Position numbers and translations under genes: made by a program. DNA of 64,000 nucleotides from Peteryoungia algae (GTDB lineage: Bacteria > Pseudomonadota > Alphaproteobacteria > Rhizobiales > Rhizobiaceae), in NCBI RefSeq assembly GCF_030369675.1, contig NZ_CP128477.1, positions 4,296,501 through 4,360,500 on the forward strand. The letters are read 5' to 3'. Each line of letters starts with the position of its first letter. Position 1 is the first letter of the stretch. Below are positions 27,401 to 35,264 of this stretch, in pieces. The notes beneath the pieces are model-generated. The model did no database searches. It saw only the letters and a program-made list of their open reading frames with translations, and was not told the origin of the DNA.

Positions 27401-27474
27401 GCGCCTCCGATAAGCCAGAGCGTGCCCCTGCCCCATTTGCTCTCGGCACGCAGGATCCTAGTCAAGTCGCGCAA
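24406..27474 (-). CDS. PAS-GGDEF-EAL protein with a periplasmic sensor domain
   Basis: A 1022-residue inner-membrane signalling protein. A first membrane segment (about 18-39) and a second (about 248-270) enclose a periplasmic sensor of about 200 residues; two PAS-like domains follow (about 290-410 and 445-560), then GGDEF (RIGGDEF near 671) and EAL (AEALIRW near 800). Both catalytic motifs look intact, including ELVES, DDFGTG and AEGVE; the RxxD product-inhibition site ahead of GGDEF is not conserved (PRGD). It should make or break c-di-GMP. The start is a TTG with GGGGA upstream. Confidence 0.9.
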   Translation of the reverse strand: MRDLTRILRAESKWGRGTLWLIGGALLSVVIVSTGLMIDRQTAIAERGRIEHAVLDRLRHVKSQIETQILRDMDLALSIADDIADDSMISPPEVNRMIARALKDNSHIRSIRFEPLKDPGRMAFAPALDQNERTFVIDTPVPPLPWQAQKDWLSLIVTIDGNRFFDDHKLLLDDEYREHAEYEHAEHDHTKLAVTLPSASGGNLVFGDPSTFDDMPVTLAVTEGGLDFQIFGVPANGWDATMNRMLPSRLLVLAGVVAMMISVLLAIYLLSERNLNIARLRAREQRLLELSERFHLALETSNTGIWEIDPVTHALIWDSRSAGLHGLSESLADDEDRLADWFASLHADDIGKGEQLYFDCVVAATADRWDISYRVPLSDKSFRYLRSVGARTLDGSITGIVCDVTTDTLMTQSLSRAKENSDIKNAELELALEELSSREHQLAEASQRLDLALGSYNCGTWEGDPVTQTAIWDERMHQLYGVPFTDKAVNEHVWLSRLHPDERRDIQLATKRAVTLDQIINTTQRVVLQNGEMRYIRSVGQPHVGRDGKKKLIGIAFDVTADALLAEQLRSAKAETDMRNIELELAKNRIEFNALHDPLTSLANRRKLDLELDKLGRSGERPTTKFAILHLDLDRFKEINDTLGHAAGDAMLVHASRILMKHVPRGDLVARIGGDEFVVLARRQTTVEELATLAGKIIEEMRLPLDFEGFDCRCGVSIGIAQAQGPAPDARKVLINADIALYQAKEKGRNCHEFFTPDLQANIVAKKRMADDILAGFDRDEFVVYYQPQFEASNMQLCGAEALIRWRHPDRGILASGSFLKVAEDLNVMARIDELVLQTALKDQMRWTALGMQVPRISVNVSSKRLHDDNLIEQLKGLAISPGSICFELVESIFLDDSDTLASDNIEKIKALGIDIEIDDFGTGHTSIVSLLKLKPKRLKIDRQLVMPVTVQPQERSLVRNIVEIARSLGIETVAEGVETQEHAGILRQLGCDYLQGYAFAKPLSFEDFTRFVDRLPQRKAS
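26913..26945 (-). repeat. Short tandem repeat encoding a His/Glu-rich loop
   Basis: Two copies of a 15-base unit (TTCTGCATGCTCGTA and a near copy) lie within the sensor-domain coding region and give the residues EHAEYEHAEHDH (about 176-187). Confidence 0.7.
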
Positions 27475-27762
27475 ATGTAATTATCCCCTGATCATCAACT
27501 CGGCTAAGTCTATGGGCTGCCGGTTAATTTAGAATTTCGGGAGGGGAAGGCATTTCGCCTCACCTTTGCTTTGCTCGACGTGTGTCTTGACCAGGAGATA
27601 CAACCGAATTGGGTCAAGGATAACCTCTCTTTGCGGCTTGATCCTCGCTGGCATTCGGGTCCACATTCTCATCGAATTGTCATCATGGCGGGCGAATTCC
27701 GCCACATTCGGGAGGCTAGTTTGGAGAGGTTTTCAGCAGTGATTTGGTCGAAGGTGGTTCAG
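27475..27762. other. Divergent intergenic region, GGDEF-EAL and DUF1344 genes
   Basis: About 290 bases holding the promoters of both genes. A 5-bp hairpin GGCGG-GCGAATT-CCGCC at 27686-27702 is visible. No gene, repeat family or recognisable operator was found. Confidence 0.4.
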
Positions 27763-28023
27763 ATGCGTGTCGTGATATCCTTGCTTCTTGCAACGGCAAG
27801 CTTCCTGTCGCCCGTCGCGGTCCTCGCCGGCAGTGCCGATGTCGAGGCGACCATCCAGAATGTGAACATCGATGGCATGAGCCTGGTGCTCGACGACGGC
27901 AAGACCTATGCCGTGCCGGCGGAATTCAACTTCGAAGGCCTGGAACCGGGCCAGAAGGTCATCGTCTTCTACACGGAAGTGGACGGAAAGCGCGTCGTCG
28001 ACGATCTGGAAGTCTTGCCGTAG
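27763..28023 (+). CDS. DUF1344 domain-containing exported protein
   Basis: An 86-residue protein with a signal peptide (MRVVISLLLATASFLSPVAVLAGS) and a short beta-rich mature domain: ADVEATIQNVNIDGMSLVLDDGKTYAVPAEFNFEGLEPGQKVIVFY. This is the DUF1344 pattern, small periplasmic proteins of unknown function frequent in rhizobia. ATG 27763 is chosen from the signal peptide; AAGGTGG lies upstream. Its neighbours on both sides read leftward. Confidence 0.82.
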   Translation: MRVVISLLLATASFLSPVAVLAGSADVEATIQNVNIDGMSLVLDDGKTYAVPAEFNFEGLEPGQKVIVFYTEVDGKRVVDDLEVLP

Positions 28024-28062
28024 CGCGATGTCGCGTTCGCAGTTAAGCGGGCGCGCCTGCGT

Positions 28063-28653
28063 TCAGAGCCAGCTGATCTGCTTCTGATCCCGGTCGATTT
28101 TCAGGATCTGGTCCTGCGGAATGTTCATCTCGCAGGCCTCGTCTTCACTGACCTCGCCAATGAGGCGAAAGCAGCTTCTGATGACCCCGCCATGGCTCAC
28201 GCACACGGTTGGGCGCTCGACCGATTTCAGCCACGCACCGATCCGCCAGGACAGGATTTCATAGCTTTCGGCGTCTTCACCAGGGGGAATGAAGCCCCAC
28301 TTCTGCCGCGCCCGTTCGGCGACGCGCTCGGGTGATACCTCGGCCAGTTCCGGTAGCGTTGATCCTTCCCAGTCACCGAAGGAAAGTTCCTTGAGCCGCT
28401 CGTCGAGCCGGTATTCGCCAGGGGGCAGGCCCATGGCGGTCCGCGCGCGTTGCATCGTGTCGCGCGTGCGCCCGAGCGGCGAGCTGACAAAGTCGAAATC
28501 CCCGGCATGGGCGCCGAGGATCTTGGCGAGCTTGCGCCCGTTGTTTGATGCCTGCTGACGGCCGATCTCGTTGAGGCCGATATCCTTCTGGCCCTGCATG
28601 CGGCCTTCGGCATTCCAGTCGGTTTGGCCGTGACGGATCATGTAGATAAGCAC
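28063..28653 (-). CDS. Histidine phosphatase family protein (phosphoglycerate-mutase-like)
   Basis: A 196-residue enzyme with the phospho-His motif YMIRHGQTDWNAEGRMQG at the N-terminus and the second catalytic His in VCVSHGGVIRSCFRLI. It belongs to the cofactor-dependent PGM/acid phosphatase branch, substrate unknown. The GTG start at 28653 has GGAG about 9 nt upstream, inside the 3' end of fabI. It is downstream of fabI in the same leftward unit. Confidence 0.9.
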   Translation of the reverse strand: MLIYMIRHGQTDWNAEGRMQGQKDIGLNEIGRQQASNNGRKLAKILGAHAGDFDFVSSPLGRTRDTMQRARTAMGLPPGEYRLDERLKELSFGDWEGSTLPELAEVSPERVAERARQKWGFIPPGEDAESYEILSWRIGAWLKSVERPTVCVSHGGVIRSCFRLIGEVSEDEACEMNIPQDQILKIDRDQKQISWL

Positions 28654-28669
28654 GGCGCAGTCTCCGGTG

Positions 28670-29488
28670 TCAGTCCTTGCCGAGGACGATGTCGGGCGCA
28701 TCCACCGACTTCATGCCGACGGTGTGATAGCCGCAATCGACGTGATGCACTTCGCCCGAGACGCCGGTAGACAGGTCCGACAGCAGATACATGCCCGAGG
28801 TGCCGACCTCGTCGGTCGTCACATTGCGCTTCAGCGGCGAGTGATACTCGTTCCACTTGAGGATATAGCGGAAGTCGCCGATGCCGGAAGCCGCGAGCGT
28901 CTTGATCGGGCCGGCCGAAATCGCATTGACGCGGATCCCGCGCCCGCCCATGTCGACGGCGAGATACCGCACGGATGCCTCGAGCGCGGCCTTGGCGACA
29001 CCCATGACGTTGTAATGCGGCATGACCTTCTCGGCACCATAATATGTCAGCGTCAAAAGCGAGCCGCCATCGTTCATGATCTTCTCGGCGCGGGCGGCAA
29101 CGGCCGTGAACGAATAGACGGAGATGTCCATGGTACGGGCGAAGTTGTCGCGGCTCGTCTCGATATAGCGGCCGGTCAACTCGTCCTTGTCGGAAAAGGC
29201 GATGGCATGCACGACGAAGTCGATTTTGCCCCAGTGAGCCTCGATATTGGTAAAGACGGCGTCGATGCTCTCGAGGTTGGTCACGTCGCAATCGCCGGCG
29301 AGGAAGGCATCGAGCTCTTTTGCCAACGGCTCTACACGCTTCTTCAGAGCGTCACCCTGCCAGGTCAGCGCAATCTCGGCGCCCTGGTCGCGACAGGCCT
29401 TCGCAATACCCCACGCGATCGAGCGGTTATTGGCGACACCCATGATGACGCCGCGCTTGCCTGCCATGAGGCCGGAACCTTGAACCAT
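28670..29488 (-). CDS. fabI: Enoyl-[acyl-carrier-protein] reductase (NADH), FabI
   Basis: A 272-residue short-chain dehydrogenase-fold enzyme that reduces enoyl-ACP in the last step of each fatty-acid elongation round. The N-terminal cofactor region GKRGVIMGVANNRSIAWGIAKA and the active site TYYGAEKVMPHYNVMGVAKAALE (the Y-x6-K arrangement of FabI) are clear. It is followed by the histidine phosphatase gene 16 nt later. A perfect 17-bp palindrome lies 31 bases ahead of the start. Confidence 0.96.
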   Translation of the reverse strand: MVQGSGLMAGKRGVIMGVANNRSIAWGIAKACRDQGAEIALTWQGDALKKRVEPLAKELDAFLAGDCDVTNLESIDAVFTNIEAHWGKIDFVVHAIAFSDKDELTGRYIETSRDNFARTMDISVYSFTAVAARAEKIMNDGGSLLTLTYYGAEKVMPHYNVMGVAKAALEASVRYLAVDMGGRGIRVNAISAGPIKTLAASGIGDFRYILKWNEYHSPLKRNVTTDEVGTSGMYLLSDLSTGVSGEVHHVDCGYHTVGMKSVDAPDIVLGKD

Positions 29489-29518
29489 ATCGGGATCCTT
29501 TGAGACTTTCGTTGGACG

Positions 29519-29535
29519 AGCCTATGGCATAGGCT
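29519..29535. promoter_or_regulatory. Perfect 17-bp palindrome upstream of fabI
   Basis: AGCCTATG-G-CATAGGCT, 8-bp arms about one centre base, 31 bases before the fabI ATG. Its place suggests an operator over the promoter or start of transcription; I cannot name the regulator. Confidence 0.55.
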
Positions 29536-29656
29536 GTTCCATGGTTCAAGATTGCAGCCCGACATCCGTCGGTCGGTCCCTCGACAATCGCCATGTCGTT
29601 GGAAATGCCTCGCATGTCAGGCGCAAAAGCCCTGGTCGAGGCAATCGAGAACCCGG

Positions 29657-30904
29657 CTAGATGTACAGCCCCTCGCGCATCAGGCGCATGAGGTCCGTTA
29701 CCTTTTCGTCCGGCTTTTCCCACAGCATGACGCGAAGCTCGACGACGAGTGCGCCGCGTCCGCCTTCGCTGTTCGGCAGGCCGAGCTCATCGATGCGGAT
29801 CACCTGATCGGAGTTCGACCAGGCCGGCACAGTGAGCTGCACCATAGTGCCGTCAGGTCCTTCGATCTGCGTCTCGCAGCCGAGGACGGCGTTTTCAAGC
29901 GTGATTGGCAGGACGGTGCGAAGGTCGAATTGGTCGACGATAAACCGTTCGGCCTTGAGCACGCGGACGGTCACGAGCACGTCGCCACGCTGCAATCCCT
30001 GGAACTTCAGGCCCTGGGCCTTCAGGCGCACGACATGGCCTTCCGTCACGCCTTCGAGCGGCACGCGAACTTCGCGTCCATCGTTCAGCATCAGCGACAC
30101 GGATTTCTGCTCGAGGAGGTCGGCAATCGTGGCCACGGCCTCTGCAAAGATGTCGGGGGCTTTTTCCGGCAGGGCGGGGGGGGCGCCGCGCAGGCGCCGG
30201 ACCAGCGAGCTGAAAAGTTCGATCGGGGCGAGCAGTGGCGAGGCGGCCGGCTTGAGTGGGATGCCCTCTGCCAGATCGGCGGCTTCCTTCTCGCGCCGGA
30301 GGTTTTCCGCGGCGGCCGCAGCCTCCGGGCTGTCGCCGAAGATGCGCGAGACGGTCTCTTCGGGCCCCTCGGGCTTTGCCGATGCGGTGCCACCGGCAGA
30401 GGCAGCCGATCCCGCAGCGCTTCCGGCGGAGGCGGGCTTGTCGCCAGCATCAGCCGTTGCGGTCTCCGCCTTCGCGCCCGCCTGTTGCTGGGGCTTGGCT
30501 TCAGCGGTCTGCTGCTGGGCTGCCTTCATCTTGGCCGCCTGGGCGGCATCTGCCTTGGCCTTCTCGGCTTCGGCCCGCGCCAGTTCCTCAAGCACGCGTT
30601 CGGCATTCGCCCTGGCCTGCTTTGCCTTTTCCGCGGCCTCGCGCGCCGCATTGCGCTGCTGCATGATCGTCTGTTCGCGTTCCAAGGCTTCGACCTTCAT
30701 GCGTTGTTGGTCATACCGGCTTCGCTTGGCCGGGTCCTTCAGCACTTCATAGGCGCGGCCGATTTCCGCAAAACGGTTATGCGCGTGCGGGTCGTCCCGG
30801 TTCTGGTCCGGATGCACGGATTTTGCCTTCGTGCGCCAGGCCGATTTGATTTCGTCAGCGCCGGCATCGCGCTTAACGCCGAGAATCGAATAGAAATCAC
30901 GCAT
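29657..30904 (-). CDS. DnaJ/CbpA-like J-domain protein
   Basis: A 415-residue co-chaperone. An N-terminal J domain (residues 1-66: MRDFYSILGVKRDAGADEIKSAWR, HPD in SVHPDQNRDD) is followed by a highly charged Ala/Glu/Lys coiled-coil stretch (about 75-140), a low-complexity linker, and a C-terminal substrate-binding region like DnaJ C (EGHVVRLKAQGLKFQGLQRGDVLVTVRVL). The zinc-finger cysteines are absent, so it is type II/CbpA-like. It would stimulate DnaK. MRDFY at 30904 is taken as the start. Confidence 0.87.
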   Translation of the reverse strand: MRDFYSILGVKRDAGADEIKSAWRTKAKSVHPDQNRDDPHAHNRFAEIGRAYEVLKDPAKRSRYDQQRMKVEALEREQTIMQQRNAAREAAEKAKQARANAERVLEELARAEAEKAKADAAQAAKMKAAQQQTAEAKPQQQAGAKAETATADAGDKPASAGSAAGSAASAGGTASAKPEGPEETVSRIFGDSPEAAAAAENLRREKEAADLAEGIPLKPAASPLLAPIELFSSLVRRLRGAPPALPEKAPDIFAEAVATIADLLEQKSVSLMLNDGREVRVPLEGVTEGHVVRLKAQGLKFQGLQRGDVLVTVRVLKAERFIVDQFDLRTVLPITLENAVLGCETQIEGPDGTMVQLTVPAWSNSDQVIRIDELGLPNSEGGRGALVVELRVMLWEKPDEKVTDLMRLMREGLYI

Positions 30905-31075
30905 CGAGGACACCAACACACCTCATGCGGCAAGGCCTGCTCATGGCGCCCCGTCCGCGAAAATTTTTGTCATCCGGCCGCATTCATGCGAGGCCGGGAG
31001 CTGCAATCTCGGGAAGGGTCGCACAGGAACTGCTAATCGAACGTTACGTATTGGGGTGGCGCGAAGGCCTATTTC

Positions 31076-31104
31076 TTCGAGTTTGCTTAAGCAAATCTTT
31101 CGAA
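31076..31104. repeat. Imperfect palindrome in the gap between lipoprotein and dnaJ-like genes
   Basis: A perfect 14-bp core, TTTGCTTAAGCAAA (31082-31095), is flanked by TTCGA and TCGAA. There is no T tract, so it may be an operator for the J-protein promoter or a transcript-end hairpin for the lipoprotein. Confidence 0.5.
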
Positions 31105-31127
31105 TGCGACCGAAATCGGCCCCGCAT

Positions 31128-31538
31128 TTACGATTGGCGGTCGAAATTCATCAGCTGCCAGTTGCCGGTTCCCGCCGTGCAGGTCTTGCCCGAGAAATAG
31201 GCGATGCCTTCGTATGAATGGCGTGTGGTCGAGAAGTTGCGGCAGATCACGCCATTGCCCTTCTCCTCCTGGATCGCCGTCACGACGCCGGCGCTGCCGG
31301 TCGTCGCATTGGCCCAGGGAAGGGGCTTGCCATCGGTCTTGGAAAGGTCGGCCGAAGAAACGGCGCTCTGCACGGTCAACTCGTCGGAGTGACTGGTCGG
31401 ATTGCCGGCCTTGCTGACGGTTGCGGTGGAGATCGAATTGTCGACGGTGTCGGAACCGAACAGGTCCATGCTTGAGCCGAAGCATCCACTGAGCGGAAGT
31501 GTCGCAGCGATGACCAGCAAGATCGAGCTTCTACGCAT
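31128..31538 (-). CDS. Surface lipoprotein, RT0821/17-kDa antigen-like
   Basis: A 136-residue lipoprotein precursor: [19 protein letters not shown] with the lipobox LSGC, cysteine at residue 19. The C-terminal part [33 protein letters not shown] resembles the conserved end of RT0821/Lpp0805 and rickettsial 17-kDa surface antigens. It is probably anchored in the outer membrane; function unknown. It is divergent from pdxH. Confidence 0.75.
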   Translation of the reverse strand: MRRSSILLVIAATLPLSGCFGSSMDLFGSDTVDNSISTATVSKAGNPTSHSDELTVQSAVSSADLSKTDGKPLPWANATTGSAGVVTAIQEEKGNGVICRNFSTTRHSYEGIAYFSGKTCTAGTGNWQLMNFDRQS

Positions 31539-31648
31539 GCACCAACCCTTTGTACGCTCGACCGACTTTGCTATGTCTTCCAAGGGGCCTACGATCCAGT
31601 GCTTCGTCATCGGCGGCCAATATGCATATCGGGAGCATTTTACACAAT

Positions 31649-32263
31649 ATGTCAGATATCGGGTTAACAACTGGTGACTTCACCGAAGAGAGCGAACCCT
31701 TTGCCCTTTTCGCCACATGGCTGAAGGATGCCGAAGCCTCGGAGATCAATGATCCCAATGCGGTGGCGCTGGCCACCGTGGATGCGGATGGCCTGCCGAA
31801 TGTGCGTATGGTGCTGCTCAAGGGGTTCGATGTCAGAGGCTTTGTGTTCTATACGAATTTCGAGAGCCAGAAGGGACAGGAAATTCTCGGCCAGAAAAAG
31901 GCGGCCATGTGTTTTCACTGGAAATCGCTGCGCCGGCAGATCCGTCTGAGGGGGGATGTCGAGGTCGTTTCCGATGCCGAGGCCGACGAATATTACCAGT
32001 CCCGCCCGCTCGGCAGCCGGATCGGCGCCTGGGCGTCGAAACAGTCCCGCCCGCTCGAAGGGCGCTTTGCGCTGGAAAAGGCGGTCGCCGAATATACCGC
32101 GAAATATGCGCTCGGAAACGTGCCCCGTCCGCCGCATTGGTCGGGCTTCCGCATCATGCCGCGCTCGATCGAGTTCTGGCACGACCGCAAGTTCCGGCTG
32201 CACGACCGCATCGAGTTTCGGCGTGACGGGGAGGGCTGGTCGAAGCTTCGGATGTATCCCTGA
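31649..32263 (+). CDS. pdxH: Pyridoxamine 5'-phosphate oxidase
   Basis: A 204-residue FMN enzyme that oxidises pyridoxamine or pyridoxine 5'-phosphate to pyridoxal 5'-phosphate. Seen are [61 protein letters not shown] and the C-terminal [19 protein letters not shown]...RLHDRIEF. Start [14 protein letters not shown] at 31649 matches rhizobial relatives; an ATG at 31622 is possible. It reads rightward and meets the polysaccharide deacetylase gene head-on. Confidence 0.95.
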   Translation: MSDIGLTTGDFTEESEPFALFATWLKDAEASEINDPNAVALATVDADGLPNVRMVLLKGFDVRGFVFYTNFESQKGQEILGQKKAAMCFHWKSLRRQIRLRGDVEVVSDAEADEYYQSRPLGSRIGAWASKQSRPLEGRFALEKAVAEYTAKYALGNVPRPPHWSGFRIMPRSIEFWHDRKFRLHDRIEFRRDGEGWSKLRMYP

Positions 32264-32276
32264 TCGGGCAGGGGGC

Positions 32277-33323
32277 TCAGCCGCCGGCAAGCCTTGACGG
32301 CAGGCCGGAGGCAAGTGCCTCCACATAGCGACGCTTCTGGTAGAGGCCGTTGAGGGAGATCCGGGGCAGGAGCTGCGGCGTCTGCAGCGAGGCCGGTGTC
32401 AGCGTGCCCGGCCGCGTCGTCACCGAGAGCTTGAAGCCCGCCCAGTCGGCATAACCTGCCGTGCGGATCGTGGCGCTGCGGGCGTCGCCATAGGGATAGG
32501 CGAAGACCACCGGACGGTTGCCGGTGATCTGGGCCACATAATCGGCGCTCTCGCTATATTCCTGCAGCAATTCGTCGTTGTTCAGGTCGGCAAGGCCACG
32601 GTGGCTGACCGTGTGGGCGCCGTAGGAGACAAGCGGATGGCGGGCGAGCGCCGTCAGTTCGTCGCGATCCATGACGGCTTCGGAGACCAGCGCATGCGGA
32701 TTGATGCCTGCGGCATTGGCCGCCATGTCGAGTTGCGCGATGCTTTTGGCCTCGTCTCCGGCCATCAGACAACGCGCCACGGCCTCGAAAGCTTCGGTCT
32801 TGGCGCGTGTGGTGCCGCAATCCATGTCGATCCTGTCAGCCGGCAGGCAAAGCGCCACGCGGCTCCGGGCCGCAATGAGAGCCGCCAGTGTCTCCCACCA
32901 CATGCTGTGGCTGCGCTCCGAAAGTCCCTTGCAGACGAATATGGTGAAGGGAACGCCATGACGCTCGAAGACGGGCAAGGCATGGTCGCGATTGTTGCGG
33001 AAGCCGTCATCCAGCGTGAAGACTGCGAACGGCGCCGAACCCTCCGGTTCGGCAAGGGCTGCCGGTACGTCTTCCAGTCGCAGGAAGCGATAGCCACGCT
33101 TGGCAAGCGTCCGGATCGCCGCATCGAGAAATTCGGGGGTGATGGCCAGATGCCGGTTTGGATCGAAATCGGCTGCGTTTTCCGGTCGAACATGATGCAG
33201 CGTGAAGATTACGCCACGCCCTTTCAGGCCGCCGGCCAGCCCGAGCCGCGACAGGAGGAAGGATGCCTCCAGCCCGGCGCTGATCACCGTCCGTTTCAGC
33301 CTCTGTTTGATCCGCACCGCCAT
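32277..33323 (-). CDS. Polysaccharide deacetylase family protein (NodB-like fold)
   Basis: A 348-residue protein with the NodB-homology motifs: FTLDDGFRNN (catalytic Asp and metal Asp, motif 1), SYGAHTVSHRGL (metal-binding His pair, motif 2) and FAYPYGDARS (motif 3). Such enzymes deacetylate N-acetylated glycans. No signal peptide is obvious; the N-terminus is basic (MAVRIKQRLKRTV), so location is uncertain. It is a single leftward gene between pdxH and an MFS exporter. Confidence 0.87.
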   Translation of the reverse strand: MAVRIKQRLKRTVISAGLEASFLLSRLGLAGGLKGRGVIFTLHHVRPENAADFDPNRHLAITPEFLDAAIRTLAKRGYRFLRLEDVPAALAEPEGSAPFAVFTLDDGFRNNRDHALPVFERHGVPFTIFVCKGLSERSHSMWWETLAALIAARSRVALCLPADRIDMDCGTTRAKTEAFEAVARCLMAGDEAKSIAQLDMAANAAGINPHALVSEAVMDRDELTALARHPLVSYGAHTVSHRGLADLNNDELLQEYSESADYVAQITGNRPVVFAYPYGDARSATIRTAGYADWAGFKLSVTTRPGTLTPASLQTPQLLPRISLNGLYQKRRYVEALASGLPSRLAGG

Positions 33324-33405
33324 AGCCTGCCTGAAATTCCATTCGTCACAATGGCCGGAAGGCTAGCCCCGAACCCTTAAGCGAGGTTCAACACTTCACC
33401 TCAAT

Positions 33406-34890
33406 TTATGCGGAAAGCCGCGAAACCTCCCTGGCAAGCCGGGTGGAGCGCCTGGCAAGCAGCACAGCCGGGACTGTCCACAGCACCGGGATCAGGAAGG
33501 TCGCGGCAAATGCGGAGTTGGTCGCCTCGTTGCTTGATGTCTCCGCCAGGCCGATGCTGTTGCCGGCCAGTCCGGCAAAGGCTGCCCCGATCGCAAAACC
33601 TGCCGATTGCAGCGTCGGGATCAACCCCGAAGTCTTGTCGCGCTCCTCCGCCACGCTCGCCTCCATCAGCATCTGGCTGAGGAACGCCCAGCTTGCGCCG
33701 AAAGCCGCACCCACCACGACCTGCCCGGCAATCAGGAGCGCCAGCGATCCCTGATGAAATCCGAGTGCCACGAGGATCATCCCGCCGCATTGCAGCGCGG
33801 GACCCGCCTCGATCGCCCGCCGCCGCGCCGACCCCGCCCCGATATGGGCGATCAGGACGGCGACGAGGCTCCAGCTCATCGCCATGACAGCCCCCAGGCC
33901 GCCGGCCGCCATCGGGCCGAAGCCGAAACCGTGTTGCAGGCCGAAGACGAAGTAGACGCTGCTTGTCGCCTGGGCGACCGGCATCAGCAGCACCAGCCAG
34001 AGGCCGGTGCCGACGGTGGAATGGAAGCCAAAGGCGCTGTGCGGCATCAGGCTGGACGCGGACGCCCGGTCCTTGACCACACTGAAGCCGAGCAGGGCAA
34101 GGCCGAGCAACACAAGCGCCGCTGATATCGGGGCCTGTCCAACGACGCCCGAGGACAGCACCATCAGCATGCCGAGCGACAATAGGACGAGCGGCGAAAC
34201 CGGTATGCTCGAACCCTCGAAAACCCTTTCGCGCCGCGTTGCCGTAAAGAGGGCAAGCAGGATGAACAGCAGACCGAAGGGCACATTGATCAGGAAGGCC
34301 ATACGCCAGGAGAAGCTCTCGGCCATCCAGCCGGCCGCAAATGGTCCGCCGAAGGAGGCGCAGGTCCAGACCAGCGCCTCCACGCCGAAAACCTTGGGCA
34401 CCAGCCTGGCAGGAAAGAGTGCCGGGATCAGCGCATAGCAGATCGCCGCAACGACGCCTTCACCAAGCCCCTGTCCGACGCGCCCCAGGAGCACCTGCTC
34501 CATCGATGTCGCCATGGCGGCAACGACCGTGCCGGCGATGAAGAGGAGCGTCGCCACGACCAGCACAAGGCGCGCGCCGAAGCGCTGCTTCAGCTGGGCA
34601 GCCGTCACCCCGGCGATGATCGAGCCGATCAGATAGAGCGAAACCGACCAGGCGATAAGGTGGCCGCCGCCGATCTCCGCGATCGCGCTCGGCAGGACCG
34701 TCGAGACGAAGAAGCCGTTGAACGCGAAGAGCGCCACCCCCATGCTGAGCATCAGGGTCGTGGCGAGATGGGCGGGCTGCAAAAGATCGAGCCAGCCTCC
34801 GGCGTCCACGGCCGCCGAATCTACGCCCCCCGTGCCGTCTGCGGCAATTGCGGGCGTGACGGCGAGGCTCTCGGTCGCGATATCGGTCAT
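33406..34890 (-). CDS. MFS exporter, DHA-type, behind a SoxR-like promoter
   Basis: A 494-residue major facilitator protein with about 14 hydrophobic segments. The N-terminal half contains FNGFFVSTVLPSAIAEIGGGHLIAWSVSLYLIGSIIAG and the motif GRVGQGLGEGVVAAICYALIPALFP, typical of drug/H+ antiporters. It would expel toxic small molecules. MTDIATESL at 34890 is taken as the start. A SoxR-type operator in a 19-bp spacer promoter precedes it, suggesting induction by redox-cycling compounds. No soxR gene is in the window. Confidence 0.85.
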   Translation of the reverse strand: MTDIATESLAVTPAIAADGTGGVDSAAVDAGGWLDLLQPAHLATTLMLSMGVALFAFNGFFVSTVLPSAIAEIGGGHLIAWSVSLYLIGSIIAGVTAAQLKQRFGARLVLVVATLLFIAGTVVAAMATSMEQVLLGRVGQGLGEGVVAAICYALIPALFPARLVPKVFGVEALVWTCASFGGPFAAGWMAESFSWRMAFLINVPFGLLFILLALFTATRRERVFEGSSIPVSPLVLLSLGMLMVLSSGVVGQAPISAALVLLGLALLGFSVVKDRASASSLMPHSAFGFHSTVGTGLWLVLLMPVAQATSSVYFVFGLQHGFGFGPMAAGGLGAVMAMSWSLVAVLIAHIGAGSARRRAIEAGPALQCGGMILVALGFHQGSLALLIAGQVVVGAAFGASWAFLSQMLMEASVAEERDKTSGLIPTLQSAGFAIGAAFAGLAGNSIGLAETSSNEATNSAFAATFLIPVLWTVPAVLLARRSTRLAREVSRLSA

Positions 34891-34936
34891 GAAGGAACTC
34901 TTTCTGCGGGATGCGGATAAAATGCGATTTCCGTTC

Positions 34937-34967
34937 ACGCTACAACCTCAACCGAAGTTGAGGTAAA
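34937..34967 (-). promoter_or_regulatory. SoxR-type promoter/operator of the MFS exporter
   Basis: Leftward, TTTACC (-35) and TAGCGT (-10) are separated by exactly 19 bp, the over-long spacer of MerR-family promoters. Over it lies ACCTCAACCGAAGTTGAGGT (34945-34964), 8-bp perfect arms around 4 bases. The -35/operator junction TTTACCTCAA is the same as in the E. coli soxS promoter as I know it. SoxR control is inferred. Confidence 0.72.
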
Positions 34968-35264
34968 GCCATGGCGCCGCAAAAATTTGATCTGACGATC
35001 GCAGTCGCCGCCCGCGCATTAGACTGGCGGTTCTGGCCAGGCATTCCGGCGGGCGGGGAAGGGGACACTGCGAGCTTTTGCCCCGTGAATTAACCTCGCC
35101 TTCACCATAATCGGGCGACCTTCTGTGGACTGATGGTTGCATTTGATTCCGATCGGCTGATTGTCGCCCCATTCATGCCATAGGGGCTCGGGCTCAGGAC
35201 GGCGGATCGATCGAATTGCGCCAGCCCCTGTCAGCATTGAAATCCGGGCCGCATTGGAGTTTTC
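34968..35264. other. Intergenic region between the MFS exporter and dacF-like genes
   Basis: About 300 bases with no supportable gene; it carries the promoter of the rightward carboxypeptidase gene. No repeat or clear hairpin stands out. Confidence 0.4.
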
